In this document: positions 16,545 through 26,007 of the stretch, in pieces | How the letters are laid out: every line of letters starts with the position of its first letter | Numbering within the stretch: the first letter of the stretch is position 1 | Assembly (NCBI GenBank): GCA_017515325.1 | Contig: JAFWGA010000020.1 | Coordinates: 1 to 59,823, forward strand | Direction of reading: 5' to 3' | DNA from: Blautia sp. | GTDB taxonomy: Bacteria > Bacillota > Clostridia > Lachnospirales > Lachnospiraceae | Length of the DNA: 59,823 nucleotides | Program-made: the position numbers and the translations under genes | Notes under the pieces: generated by a model | Told to the model about the DNA's origin: nothing | Database searches by the model: none | Seen by the model: the letters and a program-made list of their open reading frames with translations, nothing else

Positions 16545-17555
16545 TTATTTCTTCCTGTCGACCAACCGGAGATAATGCTCCTTGTCCTTTTCGTGAAGGA
16601 GCTTCTCCAGCCCGGAGACTGCGGTGTTTTCGTAAAGCCTGGAGGGGTTAAAGGTTACTCCGGTATAGCTGGCCAGATATCTGTCGATATATGGGATCCT
16701 GGCACTGCCGCCGCTCAGATAAATCCCCTCTCTGGTAACCTGATAGCTGATCTGCGGAGGCATTCTTTCCAGAAATACCTTCATCTGAGCCCCCAGCTCA
16801 TTGATACAGTTCATAATCCCGGCATTTACCACATAGGAGGAAACAACCTCCTCTCGCGGCAGACCGGAAACACTGTCAATCCCAACGACCTGGCGGGAAT
16901 CCTTGCGCTGATCCGCCAGCCTGCCCATGGCAAGCTTCAGCCACTGGGCTGTTTTTTTCCCTACCTGGATATGGTAGCGTCTGCGGATTTCCTGGATGAT
17001 CGCTTCATTGATATGCCATCCTCCGATCGGGATCATACGGCTCATGATCAAGCGTCCATTGCTGAGAATGGAGAGCCGGCTGGTCTGGTCCCCGATGTTT
17101 ACCAGTATCACGCCGACAGATTCCTCAAAAGGTATTTCCATCCCCAGGGCTTCCGCTATGGGAGCCTCCACCAGATAAACCTTACATCTTTTCAGCCAGA
17201 AGCCATTGGCAATCTGGTAATAAGCCCTGCGTTCAAGAGCGCTCAGATCCGGCGGAACGGCAAACAGGACAAGGGAGCCGGTACTCCAGAAGCGGTCCTG
17301 ATACAGCATCATTCGGTAGAGAAGGATTTCCTGAAACTCCAGATTTGAGAAGGTCCCTGCTTCCATGGGCGAGGTAACGATCACGTCAGCCGGCGTTTTC
17401 TCCTCCATCTCATAGGCTTCTGAGCCTACGGCAATAATCTGCCTGCCGGAATAGGCGATCCGGTTATGGGCTGTGAATATCTTATTCCGGAACAGGGAGT
17501 AGACCTTGACCGTATCACTGCCCAGATCTATCCCGAATTTTTTCTCAAAAAACAT
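16545..17555 (-). CDS. MreB-like actin-family protein, divergent
   Basis: A 336-residue protein of the MreB/Hsp70-actin fold. Phosphate-binding and nucleotide motifs are FGIDLGSDTVKVY (residues 7-19), VILVNIGDQTSRLS (phosphate 2 region, about 150-163) and GIYLSGGSARIPYID (adenosine motif, about 276-290). It sits directly before mreC, the usual mreB position. Several loops differ from standard MreB: the first motif has Ser-Asp-Thr where MreB has Thr-Ala-Asn, and phosphate 2 reads NIGDQTS rather than DIGGGTT. It may be the working MreB of this cluster or a paralogue. It overlaps the end of radC by 11 bp. Confidence 0.82.
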   Translation of the reverse strand: MFFEKKFGIDLGSDTVKVYSLFRNKIFTAHNRIAYSGRQIIAVGSEAYEMEEKTPADVIVTSPMEAGTFSNLEFQEILLYRMMLYQDRFWSTGSLVLFAVPPDLSALERRAYYQIANGFWLKRCKVYLVEAPIAEALGMEIPFEESVGVILVNIGDQTSRLSILSNGRLIMSRMIPIGGWHINEAIIQEIRRRYHIQVGKKTAQWLKLAMGRLADQRKDSRQVVGIDSVSGLPREEVVSSYVVNAGIMNCINELGAQMKVFLERMPPQISYQVTREGIYLSGGSARIPYIDRYLASYTGVTFNPSRLYENTAVSGLEKLLHEKDKEHYLRLVDRKK

Positions 17556-18279
17556 GCGCTTTCTCTCTCAGAGAATCCAGCAGCCTTTCTTCCCTAAAGC
17601 TGTAAATCCTTCTGTCTCCGATAATGATATGATCCAAAAGCTCCACACCCACCATATCCCCGCATGCGAGAATCCTTCCCGTAAAGGCAATATCAGAATG
17701 ACTGGGGGCAGGGTCTCCGCTGGGGTGGTTATGAACAAGAATGATTCCAACCGCATGATTGCGAAAAGCATCTACAAAAATTTCCCTGGGCGTGATATGG
17801 GCTTCATTTACCGTCCCCTTGGCCAGAATGCTCTCCGCCAGAAAATTGTTTTTGCTGTCAAGCATCATCATGATCAGGTGCTCCTGCTCTTCATGCCTTA
17901 GCTGTTCCATGTAGTAATCACCTATGGAATAAGGGTCATGAAAGGATAGCTTCCGGCGGGCGGAGGTCATGGAAATCCGACGTGACAGCTCTCCGATACA
18001 CTGAAGCTGTACCGCCTTTACCTGGCCGATGCCCGGAATCCCCATCAGATCTTTTGCGGAAAGATGGAGCAGGCCGGGAAAACCGGGAAAGGGAGAAGCG
18101 TTCAGTTTCTCCAGGATCTGATCCGCAAGCTCAAGGGAATTCATTCCCGGAAGACCACAGCGAAGGATCACCGCAAGCAGGTCTCTGTCGCACAGAGCCT
18201 GGGGACCGGCCTGAAGACATTTTTCGTAAGGGCGTTCTGCTGCCGGAAGGTCTTTGATCCGTTTCTCGTTCTTTTTCAT
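17545..18279 (-). CDS. radC: RadC-family JAB-domain protein
   Basis: About 244 residues. The N-terminal part has a helix-hairpin-helix-like region (AKDLMGIPGIGQVKAVQLQ), and the C-terminal part is the JAB1/MPN metalloprotease-like domain with the zinc signature VHNHPSGDPAPSHSD. Despite its name the biochemical role of RadC is unsettled; relatives cooperate with mobile DNA or replication. The ATG at 18279 follows AAAGGAATCCC; the open frame continues 108 bp upstream without a ribosome site. Its place before mreB is conserved in many Firmicutes. Confidence 0.9.
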   Translation of the reverse strand: MKKNEKRIKDLPAAERPYEKCLQAGPQALCDRDLLAVILRCGLPGMNSLELADQILEKLNASPFPGFPGLLHLSAKDLMGIPGIGQVKAVQLQCIGELSRRISMTSARRKLSFHDPYSIGDYYMEQLRHEEQEHLIMMMLDSKNNFLAESILAKGTVNEAHITPREIFVDAFRNHAVGIILVHNHPSGDPAPSHSDIAFTGRILACGDMVGVELLDHIIIGDRRIYSFREERLLDSLREKAHVF

Positions 18280-18433
18280 GGGATTCCTTTGCTCTCTGCA
18301 GAAATCGGAAAAGGGACATTTCCCATTCCGTCTTGTTATCTTACCATAAAAAGGGGGTACTGTACACTCCCTTTTTCCGTGAACCATTTTGCCGAAGATA
18401 AAGAATACTTCTTACCCTTCGTTTCCGATCGCT

Positions 18434-20062
18434 TCATCTATATGTCAGAGCAATGACTTCCGCCATCTTCAGACCATCCATGGCCGCAGAGGTGATGCCC
18501 CCCGCATAACCGGCCCCTTCTCCACAAGGATAAATCCCGTCAATGTTGGAAAGAAGTGTCTTGGGATCCCGGACGATTCTGACGGGAGAGGAGCTCCTGC
18601 TCTCTACTCCGGAAAGAAGGGCATCCGGGTGGGCAAATCCCTTTATCTTACGGTCAAAGGCCCGAATCCCCTCTTCGATGTCTGCCGCGAGAAAGGGAGG
18701 GAGTATTTCCCGGACATTAGCCCAGGCAAAATCCCCCTTCATGCAGGGCTGCAGGGCACAAAAGCCGTCTCCTCTTCTGTTTTTACAAAAATCCTCAAAG
18801 CGCTGGACCGGAATCCTCCCCGCCCCTGCCCGGTAGGCAGCCTGTTCCAGGCTCCGCTGAAAAGCGATTCCCGCCAGGGCTCCATCCCCCTGATAATCCT
18901 GTGGACGGACGGTAACAATCACCGCCGAATTGGCATTGGCCGAATCCCTGGCCTGATAGCTCATGCCGTTGACGCACAGGCAGTTTTCTTCTGAAGAGGC
19001 ATTTACCACATATCCCCCGGGACACATACAAAAGGAATAGACTCCCCTGCCATCGGCGCAGGTATGGGTCACCTTATAGCTTGCCGCCCCCAGAAGTGGG
19101 TTCTCCTCCTCTCCGTACATAGCCTGGTTGATCCAGGCCTGGGGATGCTCTACCCTGACTCCCACGGCAAAGGGCTTTGCCTCCATATACACGCCTGCCT
19201 GGTGGAGCATAAAAAAGGTATCCCTGGCACTGTGGCCAAGAGCCAGAACACAGACCTGGGCGGGAAGAGAATAGGTTCCCTCCTGCCCCCGCAGAAAGAC
19301 GCCCCTTAGCCTGCCACCGTCCAGATCCAGTCCGGTCAGCTTCGTTCTGAAGCGAAAGCTTCCCCCCATCTGTTCGACCTGCGTGCGCAGGCTTGTCACG
19401 ATGTGGATCAGCTGGTCTGTTCCCAGGTGTGGCTTCTGCACATAGAGAATTTCCTCCGGAGCGCCAGCCTTTACAAATCTTTTCAGGACCTCTGCGTTTC
19501 TCCCGAAGGGATCCTTGACCAGTGTATTGAGTTTTCCGTCAGAAAAAGTACCGGCGCCGCCCTCCCCGAACTGGACATTGCAATCCGGGTCGAGACTTTG
19601 CCCTTTCCAGAAGTCTTCCACCTTTTCCTTTCTTTTGACAGCCTCGTCTCCCCGCTCCACCACAAGGGGGGCATATCCGGCCCTGGCCAGATACCAGGCG
19701 CAAAAAAGCCCTGCCGGACCGCTGCCGACGATCACAGGCCTTTCGTGAAGCGCCACACGCCTGTCCTCTTCCCCCCGGCAGGTGACTTTATCCCTTTCCT
19801 TTACGGGAAATACATAGGGCTTGTCCCGGACAAGGCAGACATCCTTATCCCGGATTCTTTTCAGGATCCGCTCCTCCCCACTTACATCCACATCCACCGT
19901 ATAGACAAAGAGCTTATCCTCCTGATGTCTTGCGTCCAGGGACTGTCTGCGGATGCTGAAGCCAAAGGTCTGTCCCGAAAGGCGCAGTGTCCTGGCGATC
20001 TTTTGTTCCAGTTCCTGCCGGGTGTGTGTGATCGGAAGCTTGAGCTGACTGATCCGTATCAT
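18434..20062 (-). CDS. FAD-dependent dehydrogenase (COG2509-type)
   Basis: A 542-residue flavoprotein. The first 95 residues form an extra N-terminal domain (ISQLKLPITHTRQELEQKIA onward) typical of this group. The FAD-binding motif is VIVGSGPAGLFCAWYLARAG (near residue 90). Further flavoprotein elements are VCVLALGHSARDTF and GIYPCGEGAGYAGGITSAAMDG near the end. Members are annotated as NAD(P)/FAD-dependent oxidoreductases or uncharacterised dehydrogenases; the substrate is unknown. ATG at 20062 follows GGGGAGGAGAT. A perfect 17-bp palindrome lies 36-70 bp upstream, possibly an operator. Confidence 0.85.
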   Translation of the reverse strand: MIRISQLKLPITHTRQELEQKIARTLRLSGQTFGFSIRRQSLDARHQEDKLFVYTVDVDVSGEERILKRIRDKDVCLVRDKPYVFPVKERDKVTCRGEEDRRVALHERPVIVGSGPAGLFCAWYLARAGYAPLVVERGDEAVKRKEKVEDFWKGQSLDPDCNVQFGEGGAGTFSDGKLNTLVKDPFGRNAEVLKRFVKAGAPEEILYVQKPHLGTDQLIHIVTSLRTQVEQMGGSFRFRTKLTGLDLDGGRLRGVFLRGQEGTYSLPAQVCVLALGHSARDTFFMLHQAGVYMEAKPFAVGVRVEHPQAWINQAMYGEEENPLLGAASYKVTHTCADGRGVYSFCMCPGGYVVNASSEENCLCVNGMSYQARDSANANSAVIVTVRPQDYQGDGALAGIAFQRSLEQAAYRAGAGRIPVQRFEDFCKNRRGDGFCALQPCMKGDFAWANVREILPPFLAADIEEGIRAFDRKIKGFAHPDALLSGVESRSSSPVRIVRDPKTLLSNIDGIYPCGEGAGYAGGITSAAMDGLKMAEVIALTYR

Positions 20063-20097
20063 ATCTCCTCCCCATTCTTATCGTATGCTCAATGATA

Positions 20098-20132
20098 GCA
20101 AACGACAAAGTAAACTTTACTTTGTCGTTTGC
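20098..20132. promoter_or_regulatory. Perfect 17-bp inverted repeat upstream of the FAD dehydrogenase
   Basis: Arms 20098-20114 and 20116-20132 are fully complementary around one base. There is no U-tract, so it is not a standard terminator. On the minus strand the right arm runs into TTTGCTATCAT, an extended -10 element, so a bound protein would cover a promoter. The arm core AGCAAACGACAA also occurs at 56229-56240, next to another promoter. Confidence 0.65.
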
Positions 20133-20145
20133 TGCGGGAAAAAAA

Positions 20146-21327
20146 CTATGAAGCTGAATGGTCTTTCTGGGCAAGGCCGGCCAGAGCTCCGCTGGACCAG
20201 GCCCACTGCAGGTTATATCCACCGCACAGTCCATCGATATCCACAAGCTCTCCGCAAAAATACAGTCCCGGACAAAGCAGCGACTCCATCGAAGCCGGAT
20301 CAAGCTCGCTTGTCATGACTCCACCGGAGCATACCTGGGCATGAGAAAAGGAAAGCACCCCTTTCACAGAAAGAGGGAGCTGCTTGATGGCCAGGAGCCA
20401 ATCCTGCTGCCTGATCAGAAGGTCAGCGAGCTTTTCCGGAAAAAGGCCGGTAAGCAGCTGCCTGTCTGTCTTGTAAGGGGTATGCTGCCTCAAGGTCTGC
20501 AGAAAAGACCTCAGCCCTTCTATCGTGAATTCCGGAAAAAAATCCAGGACTGCGCAGACCTGTTTCCCATCCTTCAGTGCCCTTGCCGCGTAGCGGCTGA
20601 CATTAAAGGCCGGAATACCGGATATCCCATATTCTGTCAGCTGAAGCTCTCCGCTGTCGTCAAAACAAGGTTCTTCATCGATCAACAGGGTGATACGGCC
20701 TGCCTGGCGGACTCCGGCCCATCGGGAAAAGGGCAGGCCCTCACAGACAAGCCCGGTCAGGGCGGGCAGGGGCGGAACAATCCGATGCCCCAGCTTTTTT
20801 GCCAATTCATAGCCGTCCCTTGTGCTTCCGGCGATCTGGGAAGCGCAGGAACCACAGGCCAGGATCACAGCATCCGCCGGATAGTGCCAGCCCTCTGTGT
20901 GTACCGTAAACCGAGGTTTCCTGCCGGGAACAATGGCTGTGACTCTTTCCCTGGTCTTCAGCTTTGCCCCCAGAGCCTGCAGCTCCATTCTCATCACATC
21001 AACCAGACTCTGAGCCTGCATACTGCGGGGATACATCCTCCCCTCCTTATTTTCGCTGTATATGCCAAGCTCGGTAAAAAAGCGAAGGGTATCCGAAACG
21101 GAAAAGCGCTCAAGAACCTTCCAGGCAAAGGAGGGATCTGTCCCTCGATAAGCGCCGGGATCCATGCGGACATTGGTAAAATTGCACCTGCCGTTGCCTG
21201 TAGCCGCCAGCTTGCGGCCAGGCCTTTCGTTGGTCTCCAGAACAGTCACCCGGGCTCCCTGCCTGGAAGCCATGATCCCTGCCATCATGCCGGAAGCCCC
21301 GGCTCCTATGATCACCAGCTCTTTCAT
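20146..21327 (-). CDS. HI0933/YhiN-family flavoprotein
   Basis: A 393-residue NAD(P)/FAD-dependent oxidoreductase of the HI0933 (BaiN-like) group. The dinucleotide motif is IIGAGASGMMAGIMASRQG (residues 6-24); GNGRCNFTN near residue 45 is the family hallmark; CGGYNLQWAWSSG near the C-terminus closes the FAD site. The family has one clearly described member in bile acid metabolism (BaiN), but most are unassigned, so no reaction is proposed. ATG at 21327 behind AAAGGATAGAAGA; 18 nt from the PLP-enzyme gene upstream, so co-transcribed. Confidence 0.88.
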   Translation of the reverse strand: MKELVIIGAGASGMMAGIMASRQGARVTVLETNERPGRKLAATGNGRCNFTNVRMDPGAYRGTDPSFAWKVLERFSVSDTLRFFTELGIYSENKEGRMYPRSMQAQSLVDVMRMELQALGAKLKTRERVTAIVPGRKPRFTVHTEGWHYPADAVILACGSCASQIAGSTRDGYELAKKLGHRIVPPLPALTGLVCEGLPFSRWAGVRQAGRITLLIDEEPCFDDSGELQLTEYGISGIPAFNVSRYAARALKDGKQVCAVLDFFPEFTIEGLRSFLQTLRQHTPYKTDRQLLTGLFPEKLADLLIRQQDWLLAIKQLPLSVKGVLSFSHAQVCSGGVMTSELDPASMESLLCPGLYFCGELVDIDGLCGGYNLQWAWSSGALAGLAQKDHSAS

Positions 21328-21345
21328 TCTTCTATCCTTTGTCTA

Positions 21346-22626
21346 TTATAGCTCAACCAGTCCCCGCTCCACCAGCTTCTGTACCGACATCAGGATACCC
21401 AGCTTTGCATGCTCAAAGGTCAGGCCGCCCTGGAAATATACCGCATAGGGCTCCCGGCAGGGGCCGTCGGCGGAAAGCTCGATGGAAGACCCCTGCACAA
21501 AGGCTCCCGCAGCCATTATCACCTGACTGTCATAGCCAGGCATATCGCTGGGTTCCGGTGTCACCATGGAGTCCACCGGCGCACCGGCCTGGATTCCCTT
21601 GCAGAAGGCGGCCAGTCTTTCCTGACTGCCCAGCGTGACGGCCTGTATGATATCCTGGCGGGGTTCCCGGCTGCCTGGCACTACATCGAAGCCAAGCTCT
21701 TCATATATCCTGGCGGCAAAAACCGCCCCCTTTAACGCATTCCGGGTGATCATGGGAGCCAGGAAAAAGCCCTGGAAGAAGGAACGGTTCACCCCCAGTG
21801 TGGCTCCGACCTCCATCCCAAGCCCCGGGCAGGTCATCCGGACGGCTGCATTTTCCACGCACTCCTTTGTGCCGGCAATATAGCCGCCGATGGGAGCCAG
21901 GCCGCCGCCGGGATTCTTGATCAGAGACCCCACTGTCATATCCGCCCCCACATCGCTGGGCTCAATGATATCGACAAATTCTCCGTAGCAGTTGTCCACC
22001 ATGCAGATCACATCCGGGGACAGCCTCCGGATAAAGGCGATCAGCTCCCCGATAGCCTTCACCGAGAAGGAAGGCCTGGTCTGATAGCCCTTGGATCGCT
22101 GGATTTCCACCAGCCTGGTCTTTTTGGTCAGGGCTTTCCGGATTCCCTCATAGTCAAAGCTGCCGTCCTTTAGTAAGTCAACCTGCCGGTAGGTGACCCC
22201 ATATTCCGCCAGAGAACCTCTTGCCGGGCGGATTCCGATCACCTCCTCCAAGGTGTCATAGGGCTTTCCTGCCGGAGCGAGTATCTCATCCCCGGGTCTT
22301 AGATTGCCGAAAAGGGCTATGGCCAAGGCATGTGTTCCACAGGCAATCTGTGGTCTTACCAAGGCTGCCTCCGTGTGGAAGGTATCTGCATAAACCCTTT
22401 CCAGCGTATCTCTTCCATAATCGTTGTAACCGTAGCCCGTACTGGCCCCGAAGCATTCCTCGGTAACCCTGTTTTTCTGCATGGCCAGCAGAACCTTCAG
22501 CTGATTGTATTCCGCCACCTCGTCAAAATGGGAAAAGTCCTCTGACAGGGAACGGCAGGTTTCCTGTCCCAGCTCATAAACCCGGGGACTGATCCCCAGC
22601 CGGATATACATTTCCTTCTGATCCAA
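21346..22626 (-). CDS. Methionine gamma-lyase-like PLP enzyme (YnbB/aluminium-resistance family)
   Basis: About 426 residues, fold type I PLP enzyme of COG4100. The likely Schiff-base lysine lies in GSLIKNPGGGLAP, about residue 230. FGASTGYGYNDYGRDTLE near residue 60 is a family motif. These proteins are annotated as methionine gamma-lyase family or aluminium resistance, but substrate evidence is thin. The best start is a TTG at 22626 behind GGGGAGGGAG; an ATG 15 bp further in is an alternative. In Firmicutes it often follows miaA, as here (30 nt apart). Confidence 0.85.
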   Translation of the reverse strand: MDQKEMYIRLGISPRVYELGQETCRSLSEDFSHFDEVAEYNQLKVLLAMQKNRVTEECFGASTGYGYNDYGRDTLERVYADTFHTEAALVRPQIACGTHALAIALFGNLRPGDEILAPAGKPYDTLEEVIGIRPARGSLAEYGVTYRQVDLLKDGSFDYEGIRKALTKKTRLVEIQRSKGYQTRPSFSVKAIGELIAFIRRLSPDVICMVDNCYGEFVDIIEPSDVGADMTVGSLIKNPGGGLAPIGGYIAGTKECVENAAVRMTCPGLGMEVGATLGVNRSFFQGFFLAPMITRNALKGAVFAARIYEELGFDVVPGSREPRQDIIQAVTLGSQERLAAFCKGIQAGAPVDSMVTPEPSDMPGYDSQVIMAAGAFVQGSSIELSADGPCREPYAVYFQGGLTFEHAKLGILMSVQKLVERGLVEL

Positions 22627-22656
22627 TCTTCTCTCCCTCCCCAAACAAAAGTGCAG

Positions 22657-23628
22657 CTACTCAGCACTTTGTTGAGCATTTATATGTTCTTCATTCAGTA
22701 TCCGGATCATGGCTTTCAGGATGCGGTCCTCGTCATACCCATAGTCCTCCTGATCCAGCCAGATGACCTCTTCCTCCCGCCTGAACCAGGTCAGCTGACG
22801 CTTGGCGAAATGTCGGGTATCCCGTTTCAGAATCCTGACTGCCTCCTCCATAGTGCATAATCCATCCAGGGCATCCAGAATCTCCTTATAGCCCAAAGCC
22901 TGCATAGATGTCATGCCCCGGTGGCAGCCCCGCTTCTTCAGCCGCATGACCTCCTCGGCCAGTCCCTGCTCCATCATCTCATCCACCCTGGCATCGATTC
23001 TCCGGTACAGCAGCTCCCTGGGAGCCGTCAGAACAAAATAAGCCAGATGATAAGGACTGTCCTTCGCTCTTTGCTCCTCGTTATGGGCAGAGATGGGGCG
23101 GGAATTCTGATGATAGTATTCCAAAGCACGGATCACCCGTTTCACATTGTTTTCGTGAATCCTTTCAGCAGAGAGAGGGTCCACCTGGCGCAGCACAAGG
23201 TGAAGAGCTCCTGCCCCCTTTTCCGCGGCAAAACGCTCCAGCTCCCGGCGATAGGAATCCTCCTGCCCCGCCTCGGTAAAATCAATGTCCCTGGTCACGG
23301 CCTGAATATAAAAGCCGGTGCCGCCCACCAGAATCGGGATATGGCCATGAGAATAGATCTGCCCCATCGCCTCCCTGGCCATCCGGGCAAAGCGAACGAC
23401 ATGAAAGTCTTCCTCCGGTTCCAGCACGTCTACCAGGTAATGTGGGATTCCCTGCATCTCGTCCGGACGAATCTTGGCAGAGCCGATGTCCATCCCGCGA
23501 TATACCTGCATAGAATCGGCAGAGATGATCTCCCCACCGATTGCCTTTGCCAGCTCAATGGAAAGTCTTGTCTTTCCCACAGCGGTAGGTCCTGTCAGTA
23601 CCACCAGTGGTGGTTTGCCTTCTCTCAT
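22657..23628 (-). CDS. miaA: tRNA dimethylallyltransferase
   Basis: About 323 residues. It transfers a dimethylallyl group to A37 of tRNAs that read UNN codons. The P-loop is GPTAVGKTRLSIELA (near residue 13), then SADSMQVYRGMDIGSAK and the YLVDVLEP segment that are hallmark substrate-binding parts, and QALGYKEI near residue 235. Start is ATG at 23628 with GGGGGAAGA upstream; a GTG just before is possible. MiaB, which completes the modification to ms2i6A, is encoded 5 kb upstream in the same gene row. Confidence 0.96.
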   Translation of the reverse strand: MREGKPPLVVLTGPTAVGKTRLSIELAKAIGGEIISADSMQVYRGMDIGSAKIRPDEMQGIPHYLVDVLEPEEDFHVVRFARMAREAMGQIYSHGHIPILVGGTGFYIQAVTRDIDFTEAGQEDSYRRELERFAAEKGAGALHLVLRQVDPLSAERIHENNVKRVIRALEYYHQNSRPISAHNEEQRAKDSPYHLAYFVLTAPRELLYRRIDARVDEMMEQGLAEEVMRLKKRGCHRGMTSMQALGYKEILDALDGLCTMEEAVRILKRDTRHFAKRQLTWFRREEEVIWLDQEDYGYDEDRILKAMIRILNEEHINAQQSAE

Positions 23629-23688
23629 CACTCTTCCCCCCTCTCGGCATGCCCGTAACAGATCCGGCCCATATCCCGTCTCAGCCTT

Positions 23689-25908
23689 TCAGACGATTCT
23701 GTGAAATTTCTTTTCGATCTCTGCCTTTGTCATGGCTATGATGGTGGGACGGCCATGCGGACAATGATAGGGCTCATCCAGCTTCAGAAGCGCATCGATC
23801 ATGGTGTTTGCCTCCTCGGCGGAGATTCGGTTCCCCCCCTTGACTGCCGCCTTGCAGGCCATAGTTGCCAACCGATGGGCAAATACTCCCACCGGATCCT
23901 TCTGCAGCTGAGAGGTCAGATGGTCCAAAAGCTCATGAAAAAGCTCCTCCTCCTTAAAGCCATATAAGGTCGAGGGCACCGCACGGATGCAGTATTCTCT
24001 GCCGGAATAGTCGTCTATCTCAAAGCCAAATCCGGTGAAGAGCCCCTCATTCTCTCTCAGCTGGTTCTCCTCCTCCAGGCTTAAGGTGACCACCATGGGC
24101 GGATCAAGAAGCTGGGAATCCATCTTTTGCTCCTGAAACTGCCTGACCAGGCGTTCATAATTGATCTTTTCATGGGCCGCATGCTGGTCGATCATATAGA
24201 ACTGATCCCCAAATTCCACCAGCCAGTAGGTGTCGAAGAGCTGGCCGATCAGTCGATGCCTGGTACGGGAAACCGGGTCCAGCAGACGTTCTTCAAAGAA
24301 CTCCATCTGTTCTCCGCTGATATCCTCCCTGACCCCAAAACCTCCCGGCAAAACTTCCTCCGGCCTGCCGCCTTCGCTTTCCTTATCCACCTGCATGTTC
24401 TGCGGCATCTCCCCCTGCGGCAGGGAAGCTTCCGTCTTTATCCTGTCATCTTCGGACACCGGCAGGGCATCCGTTTCCTTCAGGTCATCCCCAGGCACCG
24501 GCAGGGCATCCGTTTCCCCCAGGTCATCCCCAGGCACCGGCAGGGCATCCGTTTCCCGCGGATTCCCCTTCTCTTGCACAGACACAGTATTGTACGTGGC
24601 CCCCGTCTCTTCGGAGTGTGACTGTCTTGCTTCTGCTGCTGAACTGCCAAAGCCAGAACTTGTCTCCTCCTGTCTGGGCAAAGCTTCCTCCCTCAGGCCT
24701 TCCTGCTCCAGCCTTCCCTGGAAGAGGCTCTCCTCTTCTTCAGAAAGAGCCGTCATCCCTTCCTCTGCCGTAAACAGAGCCTTATCCTCCTGAAGCGCCC
24801 CTTCCTGCTGTCTGTTCATCCGGAAGGGCTGAGGAGCATCACCATGTCTTACCTCCGGCTCCGGCTCCCTTGTCTTCTCCTGCCTGCCCACGGCAACCAC
24901 AGGGATCAGCTCCCGGCTTGTCAGCGCCCGGCGCACAGCCTCTCTTACGGCCTCATACACCTCCGGCTCCCGGGAAAAGCGCAGCTCCAGCTTACGGGGA
25001 TGAACATTCACGTCCACCTCCTGGCCGTCAATCTCCAGCTGCAGGGAAGCAAAGGGAAATTTGTGCTGCATCAGAAAACCCTTGTAGGCATCCTCGATGG
25101 CCTTGGTCAAAATCCTGTTGCGCACATATCTTCCATTGACATAATAGTTTTCGAAGGAGCGGTTTCCTCGGGAAATATCCGGTTTTCCGGCAAAGCCGGA
25201 TATCCTCATGAAATCGTTTTCATAGGAAATCTCCAGAAGCGCCCTGGCGATTTCCCTTCCGTAGACATGGTAGATCACGTCCCTGCCGTTGCCGTTTCCG
25301 GTTGTGGTCAGCTTTACCTGACTGTTCAGAATCAGCTTAAAGGCAATCTCAGGATGGGACAGGGCCAGCTGTTCCATGATACTGCTGATATCAGCCCCCT
25401 CCGCCGTAGCGGATTTGAGGAATTTACTCCTGGCCGGGACATTGTAGAAGAGATTTCGTACCAGAAAGGTCGTCCCCTCAGGCGCCCCTATCTCCTCCCT
25501 GACCGTCTCCTGGCCTCCCTCAATGCAATAGCGGATCCCCGTAAGCGCGGAGGGAGTCCTGGTGATCACCTCGACCTGGGAAACAGCAGCAATACTCGAC
25601 AAGGCTTCTCCACGGAAGCCCATGGTCTGAATACCGGCCAGATCCTCCACCCTCTGGATTTTGGAGGTGGCGTGAGGGTAAAAGGCCACCGGTACCTCTT
25701 CCGCCGCAATACCGGAGCCATTGTCGGTAACACGGATCAGCTTTTTACCTCCCTCGGCAATTTCCACGGTGATAGCCGAGGCTCCGGCATCCATCGCGTT
25801 TTCCACCAGCTCCTTCACCACGGAGGACGGACGCTCCACCACCTCGCCTGCCGCGATCTGATCCACCGTATGGGGATCCAAAACTAAGATTTTTCTGTCT
25901 GCTGTCAT
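23689..25908 (-). CDS. mutL: DNA mismatch repair protein MutL with tandem linker repeats
   Basis: 739 residues. N-terminal GHKL ATPase (about 1-330): IAAGEVVERPSSVVKELVEN, DNGSGI, GFRGEALSSI. Then a linker of about 200 residues, then the C-terminal dimerisation/endonuclease domain with DQHAAHEKINYE and CPHGRPT, so this is a nicking MutL as in bacteria lacking MutH. The linker contains three tandem 13-residue units (ETDALPVPGDDL-type), encoded by a 39-bp DNA repeat at about 24457-24560. Follows mutS after 99 bp. Confidence 0.96.
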   Translation of the reverse strand: MTADRKILVLDPHTVDQIAAGEVVERPSSVVKELVENAMDAGASAITVEIAEGGKKLIRVTDNGSGIAAEEVPVAFYPHATSKIQRVEDLAGIQTMGFRGEALSSIAAVSQVEVITRTPSALTGIRYCIEGGQETVREEIGAPEGTTFLVRNLFYNVPARSKFLKSATAEGADISSIMEQLALSHPEIAFKLILNSQVKLTTTGNGNGRDVIYHVYGREIARALLEISYENDFMRISGFAGKPDISRGNRSFENYYVNGRYVRNRILTKAIEDAYKGFLMQHKFPFASLQLEIDGQEVDVNVHPRKLELRFSREPEVYEAVREAVRRALTSRELIPVVAVGRQEKTREPEPEVRHGDAPQPFRMNRQQEGALQEDKALFTAEEGMTALSEEEESLFQGRLEQEGLREEALPRQEETSSGFGSSAAEARQSHSEETGATYNTVSVQEKGNPRETDALPVPGDDLGETDALPVPGDDLKETDALPVSEDDRIKTEASLPQGEMPQNMQVDKESEGGRPEEVLPGGFGVREDISGEQMEFFEERLLDPVSRTRHRLIGQLFDTYWLVEFGDQFYMIDQHAAHEKINYERLVRQFQEQKMDSQLLDPPMVVTLSLEEENQLRENEGLFTGFGFEIDDYSGREYCIRAVPSTLYGFKEEELFHELLDHLTSQLQKDPVGVFAHRLATMACKAAVKGGNRISAEEANTMIDALLKLDEPYHCPHGRPTIIAMTKAEIEKKFHRIV
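24457..24556. repeat. In-frame 39-bp tandem repeat in mutL
   Basis: Three copies beginning at 24457, 24496 and 24535, starting caccggcagggcatccgttt. Nearly identical in DNA, which points to recent expansion. The unit is a multiple of three, so copy number change would alter linker length without shifting the frame. Confidence 0.85.
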
Positions 25909-26007
25909 GGCTGTCTCCTCTAAAGCTTCCTGTCTGATCTGCCTGAATCCCTTCGGACCCCTTTCCCCAGGTCATCTTCTATGCGGCCTCCAGGGATGTC
26001 GGCTCCT

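Noticed and set aside
20098-20132. Palindrome as a transcription terminator after the HI0933-type gene
   Set aside because: Stem is AT-rich in the centre and no T-tract follows on the minus strand.
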